Positions 46,142 to 54,257 of a stretch of DNA of 64,000 nt are shown here, one piece after another (the first letter of the stretch is position 1; every line of letters starts with the position of its first letter). The translations under genes and the position numbers were made by a program. Location: contig DASXSB010000054.1 of the NCBI GenBank assembly GCA_036506275.1, positions 45,892 to 109,891 of the forward strand, read 5' to 3'. Source of the DNA: DASXSB01 sp036506275. Its GTDB lineage: Bacteria > Methylomirabilota > Methylomirabilia > Rokubacteriales > CSP1-6. The notes beneath the pieces were generated by a model. The model was given only the letters and a program-made list of their open reading frames with translations. It was not told the origin of the DNA and made no database searches.

Positions 46142-46588
46142 CTAGAGCTCCAGCGCGCGCTCGATCTCGTCGAGGTGCGTGCGCCGGTGCTCGGCGCGCC
46201 TGAGGCTGAGGGCAGGACCGACGGCGAGCGCGCGCGCGAGCGTCGCCTCGCCCAGCGTCGCCACCTTGTCATCGACGGCGTCCGCGATTGCCACCGCGAG
46301 CTCCGCCATCCGCCGCGGCGGTATCGCCAGCAGCATGGGCTTGGCGGCGTCGTTGATCCAGTCGACGTCACGCTCCTCGATAGGGCCAATGGTTTCGCCG
46401 CGTTCCAGCCGCGGCAGCAGCGCGATGATGCGCTGATCCCAGAACGCGAGGTGACCGAGGACGGCGGCCACCGTCCATCCCGCGGGCAGCGTGCGCGCGA
46501 GATCCCCGTCGCTCAGCTTCGCGACCAGCGCGCTCAGCCGCTTCCGCTCGTGCGTGTTCTCTGCGATGTACGATCGATCGTGAGCCAT
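46142..46588 (-). CDS. DinB / maleylpyruvate isomerase-like protein
   Basis: A 148-aa four-helix-bundle protein of the DinB/MDMPI superfamily. The characteristic helix is DGDLARTLPAGWTVAAVLGH followed by LAFWDQRIIALL. The metal-binding His of the first helix pair is kept (GHLAFWD), and the C-terminal helix has RRAEHRRTHLDEIE. Many relatives are thiol-dependent transferases. GGAGGAG lies before the ATG. The substrate is unknown. Confidence 0.87.
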   Translation of the reverse strand: MAHDRSYIAENTHERKRLSALVAKLSDGDLARTLPAGWTVAAVLGHLAFWDQRIIALLPRLERGETIGPIEERDVDWINDAAKPMLLAIPPRRMAELAVAIADAVDDKVATLGEATLARALAVGPALSLRRAEHRRTHLDEIERALEL

Positions 46589-46736
46589 GACTCCTCCGTT
46601 CGTCCGGTTCACCGCCGGTAAAGCATCGCGTCTTCCCGAGCATCGCGTTCGGGCCCGGCCGCGACTATAGGCGCCCGCGCCGGCCGACTGAAGTCAGTCG
46701 CCACCGCCCGCCGCCGGCGTTACACTGCCCGCGTCG

Positions 46737-47885
46737 ATGGGCATCTTCAACTTCACGCTCACCGAGCTGCCCCGCGAGACGGACGCGCTCCGTCGCGATG
46801 TACGCGACTTCCTGCGCGACACGCTCGGCACCCGGGCCGCGCATCGGCAGGCGCGTTCGTGGGGCGGCTTCGATCCCGAGTTCAGCCGGAAGCTCGGCGC
46901 GCGCGGCTGGATCGGCATGACGTGGCCCAAGCGCTACGGCGGCCAGGACCGGACGTTCCTCGAGCGATACGTCGTGCTCGAGGAGCTGCTGGCGGCGGGG
47001 GCGCCCGTGAGCGCGCACTGGGTCGCCGACCGCCAGAGCGGGCCGCAGCTCCTGCGCTTCGGCACCGAAGAGCAGCGGCAGCGCTTCCTGCCCCGCATCG
47101 CGCGCGGCGAGCTCCACTTCGCGATCGGCATGAGCGAGCCCGACTCCGGCTCCGACCTTGCCTCCATCCGCACGCGGGCCGTGCGCGCCGACGGCGGCTA
47201 TCGCGTCAACGGCACCAAGGTGTGGACGTCGAACGCGCATCGCTGCCACCACATGATCGCGCTCTTCCGCACGAGCGTGGTGCCCGACAAGAAGCACGAG
47301 GGCCTCTCGCAGTTTCTGGTGGACCTGAAATCGCCCGGCATCAGCATCCGGCCCATCATCGACCTCGCCGGCTCGCATCACTTCAACGAGGTGGTCTTCC
47401 AAGATACGTTCGTCCCCGACGCCGACCGCGTCGGGGGCGAGGGCGAGGGGTGGAAGCAGGTCACCACCGAGCTCGCGTTCGAGCGCAGCGGGCCCGAACG
47501 CTACCTGTCGAGCCTGGCGCTGTTGAAGGAGCTCGTTGGTGAGCAGGGGCGGCGGCCCACGGAACGGGGGATGGTCGCGCTGGGTCGACTGGTCGCGCAC
47601 CTGGCGACGCTGCGGCAGATGTCGCTCTCGGTGGCCGGGATGCTCCAGGCCGGCGAGAACCCCAACCTCGAGGCTGCCCTCGTGAAGGACGTCGGCACCG
47701 GCTTCGAGCAGGAGATCCCCGAGGTCGTCCACGCGCTCCTCGACATCGAGCCCACCATCGACACCGGGAGCGAGCTCGAGATGACGCTCGGCTATCTCGT
47801 ACAGCGCGTGCCCTCGTTCTCGCTGCGCGGCGGCACCCGCGAGGTCTTGCGCGGGATCATCGCGCGCGGTCTCGGCCTCCGATGA
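46737..47885 (+). CDS. Acyl-CoA dehydrogenase
   Basis: A 382-aa FAD-dependent acyl-CoA dehydrogenase. Family motifs include GWIGMTWPKRYGGQ, FAIGMSEPDSGSDLASI (FAD-binding) and GGYRVNGTKVWTSNAHRCHH. The C-terminal domain ends FSLRGGTREVLRGIIARGLG, the usual nucleotide-contact end. It is translationally coupled by an ATGA overlap to a second acyl-CoA dehydrogenase, and such pairs form heteromeric enzymes in steroid or branched-acid degradation. There is no obvious Shine-Dalgarno before the start codon. Confidence 0.95.
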   Translation: MGIFNFTLTELPRETDALRRDVRDFLRDTLGTRAAHRQARSWGGFDPEFSRKLGARGWIGMTWPKRYGGQDRTFLERYVVLEELLAAGAPVSAHWVADRQSGPQLLRFGTEEQRQRFLPRIARGELHFAIGMSEPDSGSDLASIRTRAVRADGGYRVNGTKVWTSNAHRCHHMIALFRTSVVPDKKHEGLSQFLVDLKSPGISIRPIIDLAGSHHFNEVVFQDTFVPDADRVGGEGEGWKQVTTELAFERSGPERYLSSLALLKELVGEQGRRPTERGMVALGRLVAHLATLRQMSLSVAGMLQAGENPNLEAALVKDVGTGFEQEIPEVVHALLDIEPTIDTGSELEMTLGYLVQRVPSFSLRGGTREVLRGIIARGLGLR

Positions 47886-48937
47886 CCGGTCTGCGCGCGC
47901 TCCTCGGCGACACCGTCACGCGGCTCTTCGGCGATCTGGTCACCAAAGAGCTCATCGAGTCCGCGGAGAAGGGCACGTGGCCGGAGGCGCTGTGGCGGGC
48001 GCTCGAGGAAGGCGGGCTCACCTTGCCGCTCCTGCCCGAAGCCCAGGGCGGCGCCGGCGGCACCTGGCAGGACGCGCACGTCGTGGTCCGGGCGGCCGGG
48101 CGGCACGCGGCGCCCGTGCCGCTCGCGGAGACGATCGTCGCGAGCTGGCTCCTCGCCCGCGCCGGGCTCGAGGTCCCATTCGGGCCCCTGACGGTGGCGC
48201 CGGTTCGCGAGAACGATCACCTCCAGCTCGTGCGCGCCGGGGACGACTGGCGGTTGCGAGGCAGCGCCGGCCGCGTTCCCTGGGGCGGGGCCGCCCACCA
48301 CGTGGTGGCCCTCGGCGACGCCGACGGCCGGACGATGGTGGCACTCATCGCGCGGGGGAGCGCGGCCGTCGCGGCCGACCGCAACCTGGCCCTGGAGCCG
48401 CGCGACACGCTGACGTTCGACGACGCTCCCGTCGTCGCCGCCGCTCCCGCCGCCGGCGTGGGCGCGGACGCCGTCATGCTCTACGGCGCGCTCGTCCGCA
48501 CGGCGCAAATCGCGGGCGCGCTCGAGCGCGTGCTCCAGCAGTCCGTGCGATACGCGATCGACCGCCGCCAGTTCGGCCGGCCGATCGGCAACTTCCAGGC
48601 GATCCAGCACCAGCTCGCCGTCCTCTCCGGGCACGCGGCGGCGGCGGGGATCGCCGCTGAGCGCGCGTTCGCCGCCGCCGACGCCGGGGATCCCGCGTTC
48701 GAGATCGCCAGCGCCAAGGTCCGCGCCGGTGAGGCGGCGGGCATCGGAGCCAGCATCGCTCACCAGGTGCACGGCGCCATCGGCTTCACCTACGAGCATT
48801 CGCTGCACTTCTCGACTCGCCGGCTCTGGTCCTGGCGCGCCGAGTTCGGCAGCGAAAGCCGGTGGGCCGGCGACCTCGGGCGCCGCGTGGCCGCCCGCGG
48901 GCCCGACGCGCTCTGGACCGACCTCACGGGCCGCTGA
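47882..48937 (+). CDS. Acyl-CoA dehydrogenase, second subunit-like
   Basis: A 351-aa acyl-CoA dehydrogenase-like protein. It keeps LLPEAQGGAGGTWQDAHVVV, RQFGRPIGNFQAIQHQLA and the C-terminal HQVHGAIGFTYEHSLHF. Its middle domain is shorter and less conserved than that of the upstream partner (46737-47885), which it overlaps by 4 bp. The two probably form one heteromeric enzyme, as in FadE-type alpha2beta2 complexes. The FAD-linked step and substrate are inferred, not known. Confidence 0.93.
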   Translation: MTGLRALLGDTVTRLFGDLVTKELIESAEKGTWPEALWRALEEGGLTLPLLPEAQGGAGGTWQDAHVVVRAAGRHAAPVPLAETIVASWLLARAGLEVPFGPLTVAPVRENDHLQLVRAGDDWRLRGSAGRVPWGGAAHHVVALGDADGRTMVALIARGSAAVAADRNLALEPRDTLTFDDAPVVAAAPAAGVGADAVMLYGALVRTAQIAGALERVLQQSVRYAIDRRQFGRPIGNFQAIQHQLAVLSGHAAAAGIAAERAFAAADAGDPAFEIASAKVRAGEAAGIGASIAHQVHGAIGFTYEHSLHFSTRRLWSWRAEFGSESRWAGDLGRRVAARGPDALWTDLTGR

Positions 48938-49017
48938 TCGTCTGACCGCTCGCTGAACCAGTGGACGCCGTCCGCCGACTCATCGTTGCGGCGGCTCGCA
49001 ACCACGGCGCTGCTCAT

Positions 49018-49083
49018 TTCAGTGGTGGATTTCCACCAGTCACCACCACCAGTCCCATCTCACCAGTCTCATAAACCACTGAA
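49018..49083 (+). promoter_or_regulatory. Upstream repeats of the sigma-54 promoter at 49101
   Basis: A 9-bp inverted repeat TTCAGTGGT (49018-49026) / ACCACTGAA (49075-49083) encloses three copies of CACCAGTC (49034, 49047, 49061) and the palindrome GGTGGATTTCCACC. The set lies about 45-110 bp before the predicted transcription start, where enhancer-binding activators of sigma-54 act. Confidence 0.5.
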
Positions 49084-49100
49084 TTTTCTCGTTTCAGGAG

Positions 49101-49116
49101 AGGCACGGCGCTTGCG
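49101..49116 (+). promoter_or_regulatory. Sigma-54 promoter for the 49-61 kb gene run
   Basis: AGGCACGGCGCTTGCG matches TGGCAC-N5-TTGC at every position except the first base and the final W. GG and GC are spaced by 10 bp. The predicted start is about 49 bp before the GTG of the lipoprotein gene at 49176, first of a long same-strand series. Confidence 0.7.
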
Positions 49117-49175
49117 CTACGCCCCGGCGTACTCGACGTCAACGCCCCCGCCAGCGGGGAGAAAGCGAGGCCGCC

Positions 49176-49727
49176 GTGAGCGAGAGAACAAAGGGCCAGA
49201 CGCGAAGGACCGTAGCGGCGTGCGCGATGTTCGTGGGCGTCATGACCGCGGCGTGCTCGAGCCGGGTCATCGACACTTCGGATTCGTGGGAGGGCGGTCT
49301 CGATACGGCGCGAGCGGCGGTCGCCGCCGGCGAGCCGTCCGCGGCTGCCCGCGCATGGCGAGAGGCGTACGGCGATGCGGTTCGCACCCGGCGCTGGGAG
49401 CCCATGCTGGCGGTGGGCGACGCCGCCCTCGAGATCGGCCGCGCCGCCGACGACGATCCCGATGCGCGACATCTCGCACGCCAGAGCTACCTGGTGGCCG
49501 TCATCCTCGCCGAGCAGCAGCGGTCCCTCGACGGTGTCCTCCGATCCGCGGAAGCGTTCGCCAACCTCGGTGACCGCGCGGTGGCCGAGCAGACGTTGAC
49601 GATCGCGCGCCGCCTCGCGCGGAACCGCGAGGACGCCCAGGCACGCATCACCGCCGTCGAGACCTCGATTGCCGCCGACGTGCGCGCGGACGCGGGCTCG
49701 CCCGCCCAGGAGATGCTGACGCCATGA
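49176..49727 (+). CDS. Lipoprotein with TPR-like helical repeats
   Basis: A 183-aa protein. The signal AACAMFVGVMTAACSSR carries a lipobox (MTAAC), so it is predicted to be lipid-anchored. The mature part is helical with TPR-like pairs (GLDTARAAVAAGEPSAAARA, VGDAALEIGRAADDD, SAEAFANLGDRAVAEQTL). GTG start. It is the first gene after the sigma-54 promoter and overlaps the half-length MFS gene as ATGA. The role is unknown; TPR lipoproteins often help to assemble envelope complexes. Confidence 0.8.
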   Translation: MSERTKGQTRRTVAACAMFVGVMTAACSSRVIDTSDSWEGGLDTARAAVAAGEPSAAARAWREAYGDAVRTRRWEPMLAVGDAALEIGRAADDDPDARHLARQSYLVAVILAEQQRSLDGVLRSAEAFANLGDRAVAEQTLTIARRLARNREDAQARITAVETSIAADVRADAGSPAQEMLTP

Positions 49728-50590
49728 TCCGCGCCGCCGCGGTGGCGCGGTACGCCGACTGGTCCCATCCCGAGCGACGCGCCCGCCTCTTCTGTGCGGC
49801 GCTTCCCCTCGGGACCGCGCTCGGCTACGTGATCGGCGGGCTCGTGGGCGAGGCCCACGGCTGGCGGGCCGCGCTCTTCGCAGCGGGTCTCGCGATCATG
49901 GTGCTCGCCCTCCGCGAGCCCACGCGCGGAGTGAGGCACGAAGTGCGCGGCCTCCGCCTCTCGCTGCCGGCGCTGGCCGATCGCCAGAGCTACCTCGTCA
50001 ACACCGCCGCCCAGGTCGTCTACACCTTCGCCGTGGGTGGACTCGCGACCTGGATGCCGCTCTACGTCGCGCGCGAGCGCGGTGTTCCCACGGACATTGC
50101 CGCCACTACCTTCGGGCTCCTCCTCGTCGCCGCCGGTCTCGTGGGGACGCTGACGGGAGACCGGGTCGCGCGCGCGGTGGCGCGCCGGTGGCATGGCGGA
50201 GACTTCACGGTGTCCGGCTGGTCGCTGGTGGCCTCGCTCGCCTTCACGCCGGTGGCGTTGCTGGCGGCGGCGCCGGTGGTCGTGTGGACGGCGATGTTCG
50301 CGACGCTGTTGCTGCTCTTCATCAACATCGGTCGCCTCAACGCGGCCATGGCGGACGTGCTTCCCGCCGAGCTGCGGGCGACCGGCTTCCTGGTGGCCAC
50401 GATGTCGATCCACCTGCTCGGCGACGCCGTCTCCCCGTTCCTGATCGGCGCCGCCTCCCAGCGCATGGGCCTCCAGCTTCCCGTGCTCGTGACGGGCTGC
50501 CTCCTTCCCGTCGCGGGGCTGCTTCTCCTCTGGGGGCGGGCGACGCTGGCGCGCGATCTCGCGCGGGCGGGCGCGCTCGCGCGCTGCTGA
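49724..50590 (+). CDS. N-terminally truncated MFS transporter paralogue
   Basis: A 288-aa protein corresponding to the last two-thirds of the MFS transporter at 56281-57576. Shared segments include VSGWSLVASLAF, HLLGDA(V/L)SPFLIGAAS and the end ARDL(A/D)RAGAL. The first four membrane helices of the full protein are missing; the preceding DNA encodes the lipoprotein instead. It keeps a start that overlaps the lipoprotein stop (ATGA), so it is probably translated. It may be a decaying gene or a repurposed half-transporter. Roughly eight membrane segments remain. Confidence 0.8.
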   Translation: MIRAAAVARYADWSHPERRARLFCAALPLGTALGYVIGGLVGEAHGWRAALFAAGLAIMVLALREPTRGVRHEVRGLRLSLPALADRQSYLVNTAAQVVYTFAVGGLATWMPLYVARERGVPTDIAATTFGLLLVAAGLVGTLTGDRVARAVARRWHGGDFTVSGWSLVASLAFTPVALLAAAPVVVWTAMFATLLLLFINIGRLNAAMADVLPAELRATGFLVATMSIHLLGDAVSPFLIGAASQRMGLQLPVLVTGCLLPVAGLLLLWGRATLARDLARAGALARC

Positions 50591-50603
50591 GAACGGGGTC
50601 GGC

Positions 50604-51911
50604 ATGGACGTCGTGAAGGAGGACTTCGCGTATCGCATCCGCCGCCGCGCCGCCGGACAGCCGCGCGAGCTCGTCGGCCTCGTCGCCCGTCAGGTGGAAG
50701 GCACCAAGACACGCAACGTGCTCAACGTCTACGGACCCGCCGTGTTGCTCGAGGTCCACGACAACTATTTCCACCACAACAGCGCCGTGATGATGCCGGA
50801 CGTGGACGACGAGGAGGACGCGGAGCCGGGGACGCGCTCGCACTTCGAGGACGGCGACGAAGTGGCCGGGTTCCGGCGCTGCCGGCCCGACAGCTACGGG
50901 CGCTTCCTCAACGAGCCGTTCGAGCCCGCGGACGAGGACGGCGACACGGGACGCGTGAGCGGGCTCGGGCTCCTGGTGGCGGCGTACCGGTTCCAGAAGG
51001 TGAATCCGGCCTACCGCCTCCTCCTCGCCGGCCACGCCGACACCTCCGGCGACGCGGGCTACAACTTTACGCTCTCGGAGCTGCGGGCGAAGAACGTCCT
51101 CCATCTCCTGCTCGGCGAGCGCGCGCCGTGGGTCGACGTCTGCCTCGCGAAATCGAAGGTGGAGGACTACCAGCGCATCCTCAAGCACTACGCCCAGGTG
51201 TTCACGTGGGCATGCGATCCCGGGCCCATCAACGACGTGAACGACGACGCCACCAAAGCCGCCGTCCGCGAGTTCCAGGCGCGCTACAACGCCCGCTTCA
51301 AGAAGACGATCCTCGTCGACGGCAACGTGGGCAAGGAGACGTGGGGCGCCTTCTTCGACTGCTACATGGAGGAGCTGGCGGCGATCATGAACTTGTCGGT
51401 GGCGGACCTGCCCGGCCAGCGCACCGTCACCTTTCTCGACGGCGGCCAGCGATACATCGCGTGCGGCGAACAGAAGCCGATCGACCACCCGGAGCGCGAT
51501 GCGTTCCGATCCAAGGAGAACCGGCGGGTCGAGTTCCTCTTCTTCCGGCCGCCCTTCGTTCCCGACCTCTCCTGCCACGCGGCCACCAGGCCGTACTGCA
51601 TGAAGCGGTGCCCGCGCGAGGAGTGCGGCGTGTACGCGCCCGGACGGTTCGATTTCCTCTTCGTGGCACCGCGCTCCCTCCTCGGTCACGTGGTCGGCGA
51701 CGACTACGAGCCGCGGTTCCGGATCACGCCCACTGATCACGATCTGAGCGAGCTGCACGACAGGCCCGATGAGTCGTACGACACCGAGCTGGCGCTGTCG
51801 GAGGTGGCCGAAGACGATCCGTGGGCGTTCCTGGAGCCGTTCGCGGCCCGCGAGCCGGCGCAGGGCTCGAACGAGCAGGAGCCGCCCCGCGCGCAGGGGC
51901 GACGGGCATGA
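50604..51911 (+). CDS. OmpA-like domain interrupted by a peptidoglycan-binding domain
   Basis: A 435-aa protein without a signal peptide. Residues 118-175 hold the first half of an OmpA C-terminal fold (LLLAGHADTSGDAGYNFTLS, LRAKNVLHLLLG). A helical peptidoglycan-binding domain follows at 208-258 (NDDATKAAVREFQARYN, VDGNVGKETWGAFF). The second OmpA half is near 284-315 (RSKENRRVEFLFFRP). A cysteine-rich segment and an acidic C-terminus follow. Such nested architecture occurs in proteins linked to type VI or other contractile secretion cargo. It overlaps the next gene by ATGA. Cell-wall binding is inferred from the domains. Confidence 0.8.
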   Translation: MDVVKEDFAYRIRRRAAGQPRELVGLVARQVEGTKTRNVLNVYGPAVLLEVHDNYFHHNSAVMMPDVDDEEDAEPGTRSHFEDGDEVAGFRRCRPDSYGRFLNEPFEPADEDGDTGRVSGLGLLVAAYRFQKVNPAYRLLLAGHADTSGDAGYNFTLSELRAKNVLHLLLGERAPWVDVCLAKSKVEDYQRILKHYAQVFTWACDPGPINDVNDDATKAAVREFQARYNARFKKTILVDGNVGKETWGAFFDCYMEELAAIMNLSVADLPGQRTVTFLDGGQRYIACGEQKPIDHPERDAFRSKENRRVEFLFFRPPFVPDLSCHAATRPYCMKRCPREECGVYAPGRFDFLFVAPRSLLGHVVGDDYEPRFRITPTDHDLSELHDRPDESYDTELALSEVAEDDPWAFLEPFAAREPAQGSNEQEPPRAQGRRA

Positions 51912-53470
51912 GCGGCCGCCTCGGGTTCAAGGGCAAGGTCCAGCCCGCGGTGTGGTTCCTCTTCATGCAGAAGAAGGCCCCGGGGGCGCGGGCGATGATG
52001 GACCTGAACCACTTCTTCGTCGTCGAGAACGAGGCGCTCTTCGACTTCGTGCTGGTGGCGAAGACGCCCAAGGGCGTGTTCCGCATCGAGCGGCACGCCA
52101 CGGCCAAGAAGCGGCTCTTCGACGACGAGATCAACACGTACGTGGCGGAGTCCCTCAGCGCCGACGCCCTCAACGCGATCTTCGACGCCGCCGACGCCAA
52201 GAAGCTGGAGCTCTTTCTCACCGTCAAGATCTGGTACAAGGCCTTCTTCTACGAGGCGCTCCGGTTCATGACGCGCGCGAACGCCGACACCTTCAGCCTG
52301 GCCCGGCCCGACGACGCCAGCGCCATCGAGGCCAGCTTCAAGTACGCGAGGAAAGGCGACAAGGCCACCGTCACCCACATCGACAAGCAGCGGGAGATCA
52401 AGGACATCCCCTGCGAGCTGCGCGCCTGGGACATCACGCCCGCCACCAAGAAGGGCCGGGCGCCCAAGGTCAAGCTGGGGATCTTCATGCGCGTGAACGG
52501 CGGCCTCTCCGCCAAGGACGAGGAGGAGGTGGCACGCATCTTCCTCGCCGCCGACTACACCAAGCTCTACAAGTTCGGCACCAACAGCCGCTCCGCCCCC
52601 TGGTTCGAAAATCTCGGCTCGCCGCCGAAGGGCATCGAGCGCTCGCTCAAGACGTGGGAGCTGAACCTCACGAACTATCTCTGGCTGAAGACGAGCTTCG
52701 ATCGCGGCACGACCATCTGCAACGAGATCATGGACATCGCCAAGAAGGCGATGGCGAAGACCCAGCTCGAGGTGGTGGAGGTCATCCGCAACGAAATCGA
52801 CGCGCGGCTCGTCACCGCCAACCACTGGGGTGATTTGCGCGAGGACTGGAACACGGAGCGGTACCAGCGGAAGCTGTCCGACCTCTTCGGCGCCATCCAT
52901 CAGAACCAGTGGTACGCGTCGCCCGTCCGTCTCATCCGCGACATGACCACCGTCAAGCTCCAGAAGGTGTTCTTCGGCTTCGAGGATCCCGTGAGCCCCG
53001 ATGACCAGGCGGCGCTCATCCTCCAGTACGGCACCGGGCACTGTGGCGAGCACACCGACGTGTCCTTCTCGGTGGTGCGCCAGCTCATGGAGGCCGGCCA
53101 CGACAAGAAGTTCGAGAACGTGATCTACACCGGCAACTCCAACGTCGACCACGCCTTCGTGGTGGGCGGGATCCGCGTGGCCGAAGTCATCGACACCAAG
53201 CGCGCGCATCCCTTCAACGGCAGCGTGGGGGAGGCGGTGCGGGTGTGGGATCTGCGGGCGGCGCTCGCCGCGAACCCCGGCAAGGATGGCTTCGTCCTCG
53301 ATCCCTACCTGGCGCCCACCCGTCAGGCCCGCACGGCGAAGGAGCTGCTGACGCGACTCAACGCGAAGACACGCGGCGCCAAGCGCACGGATTGTCTATG
53401 GTGGGGCGGGCAGCATCCCGTCGATCCCGTGGAGACCATCGTGACCAAGCCCAGCGTGAGGGGCGTCTAG
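51908..53470 (+). CDS. Putative papain/transglutaminase-like hydrolase, effector candidate
   Basis: A 520-aa protein without signal peptide or membrane helix. The first 350 residues are not recognised. Near the C-terminus a possible triad is visible: Cys379 in YGTGHCGEHTDVSF, His415 in NVDHAFVVGGIR and Asp465 in DGFVLDPYLAPT. The order Cys, aromatic-His, then a (V/L)DP Asp resembles papain-like and transglutaminase-like bacterial effectors. Overall length and the coupling to an OmpA/peptidoglycan-binding gene fit a secreted enzyme. The first region starts MSGRLGFKGKVQPAVWFLF. Neither activity nor target is known. Confidence 0.6.
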   Translation: MSGRLGFKGKVQPAVWFLFMQKKAPGARAMMDLNHFFVVENEALFDFVLVAKTPKGVFRIERHATAKKRLFDDEINTYVAESLSADALNAIFDAADAKKLELFLTVKIWYKAFFYEALRFMTRANADTFSLARPDDASAIEASFKYARKGDKATVTHIDKQREIKDIPCELRAWDITPATKKGRAPKVKLGIFMRVNGGLSAKDEEEVARIFLAADYTKLYKFGTNSRSAPWFENLGSPPKGIERSLKTWELNLTNYLWLKTSFDRGTTICNEIMDIAKKAMAKTQLEVVEVIRNEIDARLVTANHWGDLREDWNTERYQRKLSDLFGAIHQNQWYASPVRLIRDMTTVKLQKVFFGFEDPVSPDDQAALILQYGTGHCGEHTDVSFSVVRQLMEAGHDKKFENVIYTGNSNVDHAFVVGGIRVAEVIDTKRAHPFNGSVGEAVRVWDLRAALAANPGKDGFVLDPYLAPTRQARTAKELLTRLNAKTRGAKRTDCLWWGGQHPVDPVETIVTKPSVRGV

Positions 53471-54247
53471 ATGGCCCCCCGTCGCGCGATCGCGGGTGTG
53501 CTGACGCGGGCGGGGCTCTCGCATTCCGTGCTGGCGGGGACCGCCCTCGCGGGGGCCGTCCTCCTGAGCACCGCGCTCGTGGGGGCGACCTTCGTCGGCG
53601 CCACGCTGGCGCACGCCGTGCTGATGCACACCGCGTTCACGCGCAGCGCGGTCGGCGGCCGTGCGGTCGCGGCCGCGAAGGGAGGAGCGACCATGGCAGA
53701 TGATAAGCGGACGGCGCGCGGCGGGCCCGGCCCGGCGGAAGCGGCATCGGCCATCGACGCCACCAGCGCCCGTCAGCGCGCGCGGGAGGCGATCGATGCC
53801 GTCGTGGCCGGGCCCGGCGCCTACGATCTGACGCCCCCCTTGCCGCTGGCGTGGCCGCCCGCGGGAGACCACGCCGTGGCCTACTTCGCGTTCACGCGGC
53901 GCTCGCTGCCGAGCGGCGCCGTTCGGTACGCCGTCGCCTCCCCCGCCTTCCGTGTCGATGTCGTGCTGACGGCGCCGCCCGTCGCCGCCCCGCGCGTGAC
54001 GCGGCTCCAGGCGCGCGACCTCGGAACGGAAACGCCCACGCGTGTCCCCAGCGCCGCCCTCGGCGCGCTCCCGCAGGCGGAAGATCTCCTCGTGGGCGCG
54101 GTGGCGCGGGGCCGTGCGCCGGAGTCCGCGGATGCCGAGCGCATCCGAGCCAGCTACCTGGCCTGGGTGCGCGAGCACCGCGCGCTGGCAACGGAGGTGC
54201 GGACCGTGAATCCGGCCTTCTTCGACTGGCTCGACCCCAGGCCCTGA
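53471..54247 (+). CDS. Pentapeptide-repeat N-terminus plus unknown domain
   Basis: A 258-aa frame. Residues 13-60 have Leu/Phe every fifth position (LSHSVLAGTALAGAVL, then LLSTALVGATFVGATLAHAV), the hallmark of pentapeptide repeats, about ten units. An internal ATG at 53693 with a strong GGGAGGAGCGACC leader may be the main start, giving a 184-aa protein beginning MADDKRTARGG. The C-terminal part (DLTPPLPLAWPPAGDHAV, AYFAFTRRSLPSGAVRYAVA) is unrecognised. Both starts could be used, producing long and short forms. The first start follows the upstream stop directly. Confidence 0.6.
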   Translation: MAPRRAIAGVLTRAGLSHSVLAGTALAGAVLLSTALVGATFVGATLAHAVLMHTAFTRSAVGGRAVAAAKGGATMADDKRTARGGPGPAEAASAIDATSARQRAREAIDAVVAGPGAYDLTPPLPLAWPPAGDHAVAYFAFTRRSLPSGAVRYAVASPAFRVDVVLTAPPVAAPRVTRLQARDLGTETPTRVPSAALGALPQAEDLLVGAVARGRAPESADAERIRASYLAWVREHRALATEVRTVNPAFFDWLDPRP

Positions 54248-54257
54248 GCGACAGGCG

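Noticed and set aside
53396..54178. Minus-strand reading frame opposite the pentapeptide gene
   Set aside because: Its composition is low-complexity His/Arg/Gly and it is explained by the codon bias of the plus-strand gene; no family motif was seen.
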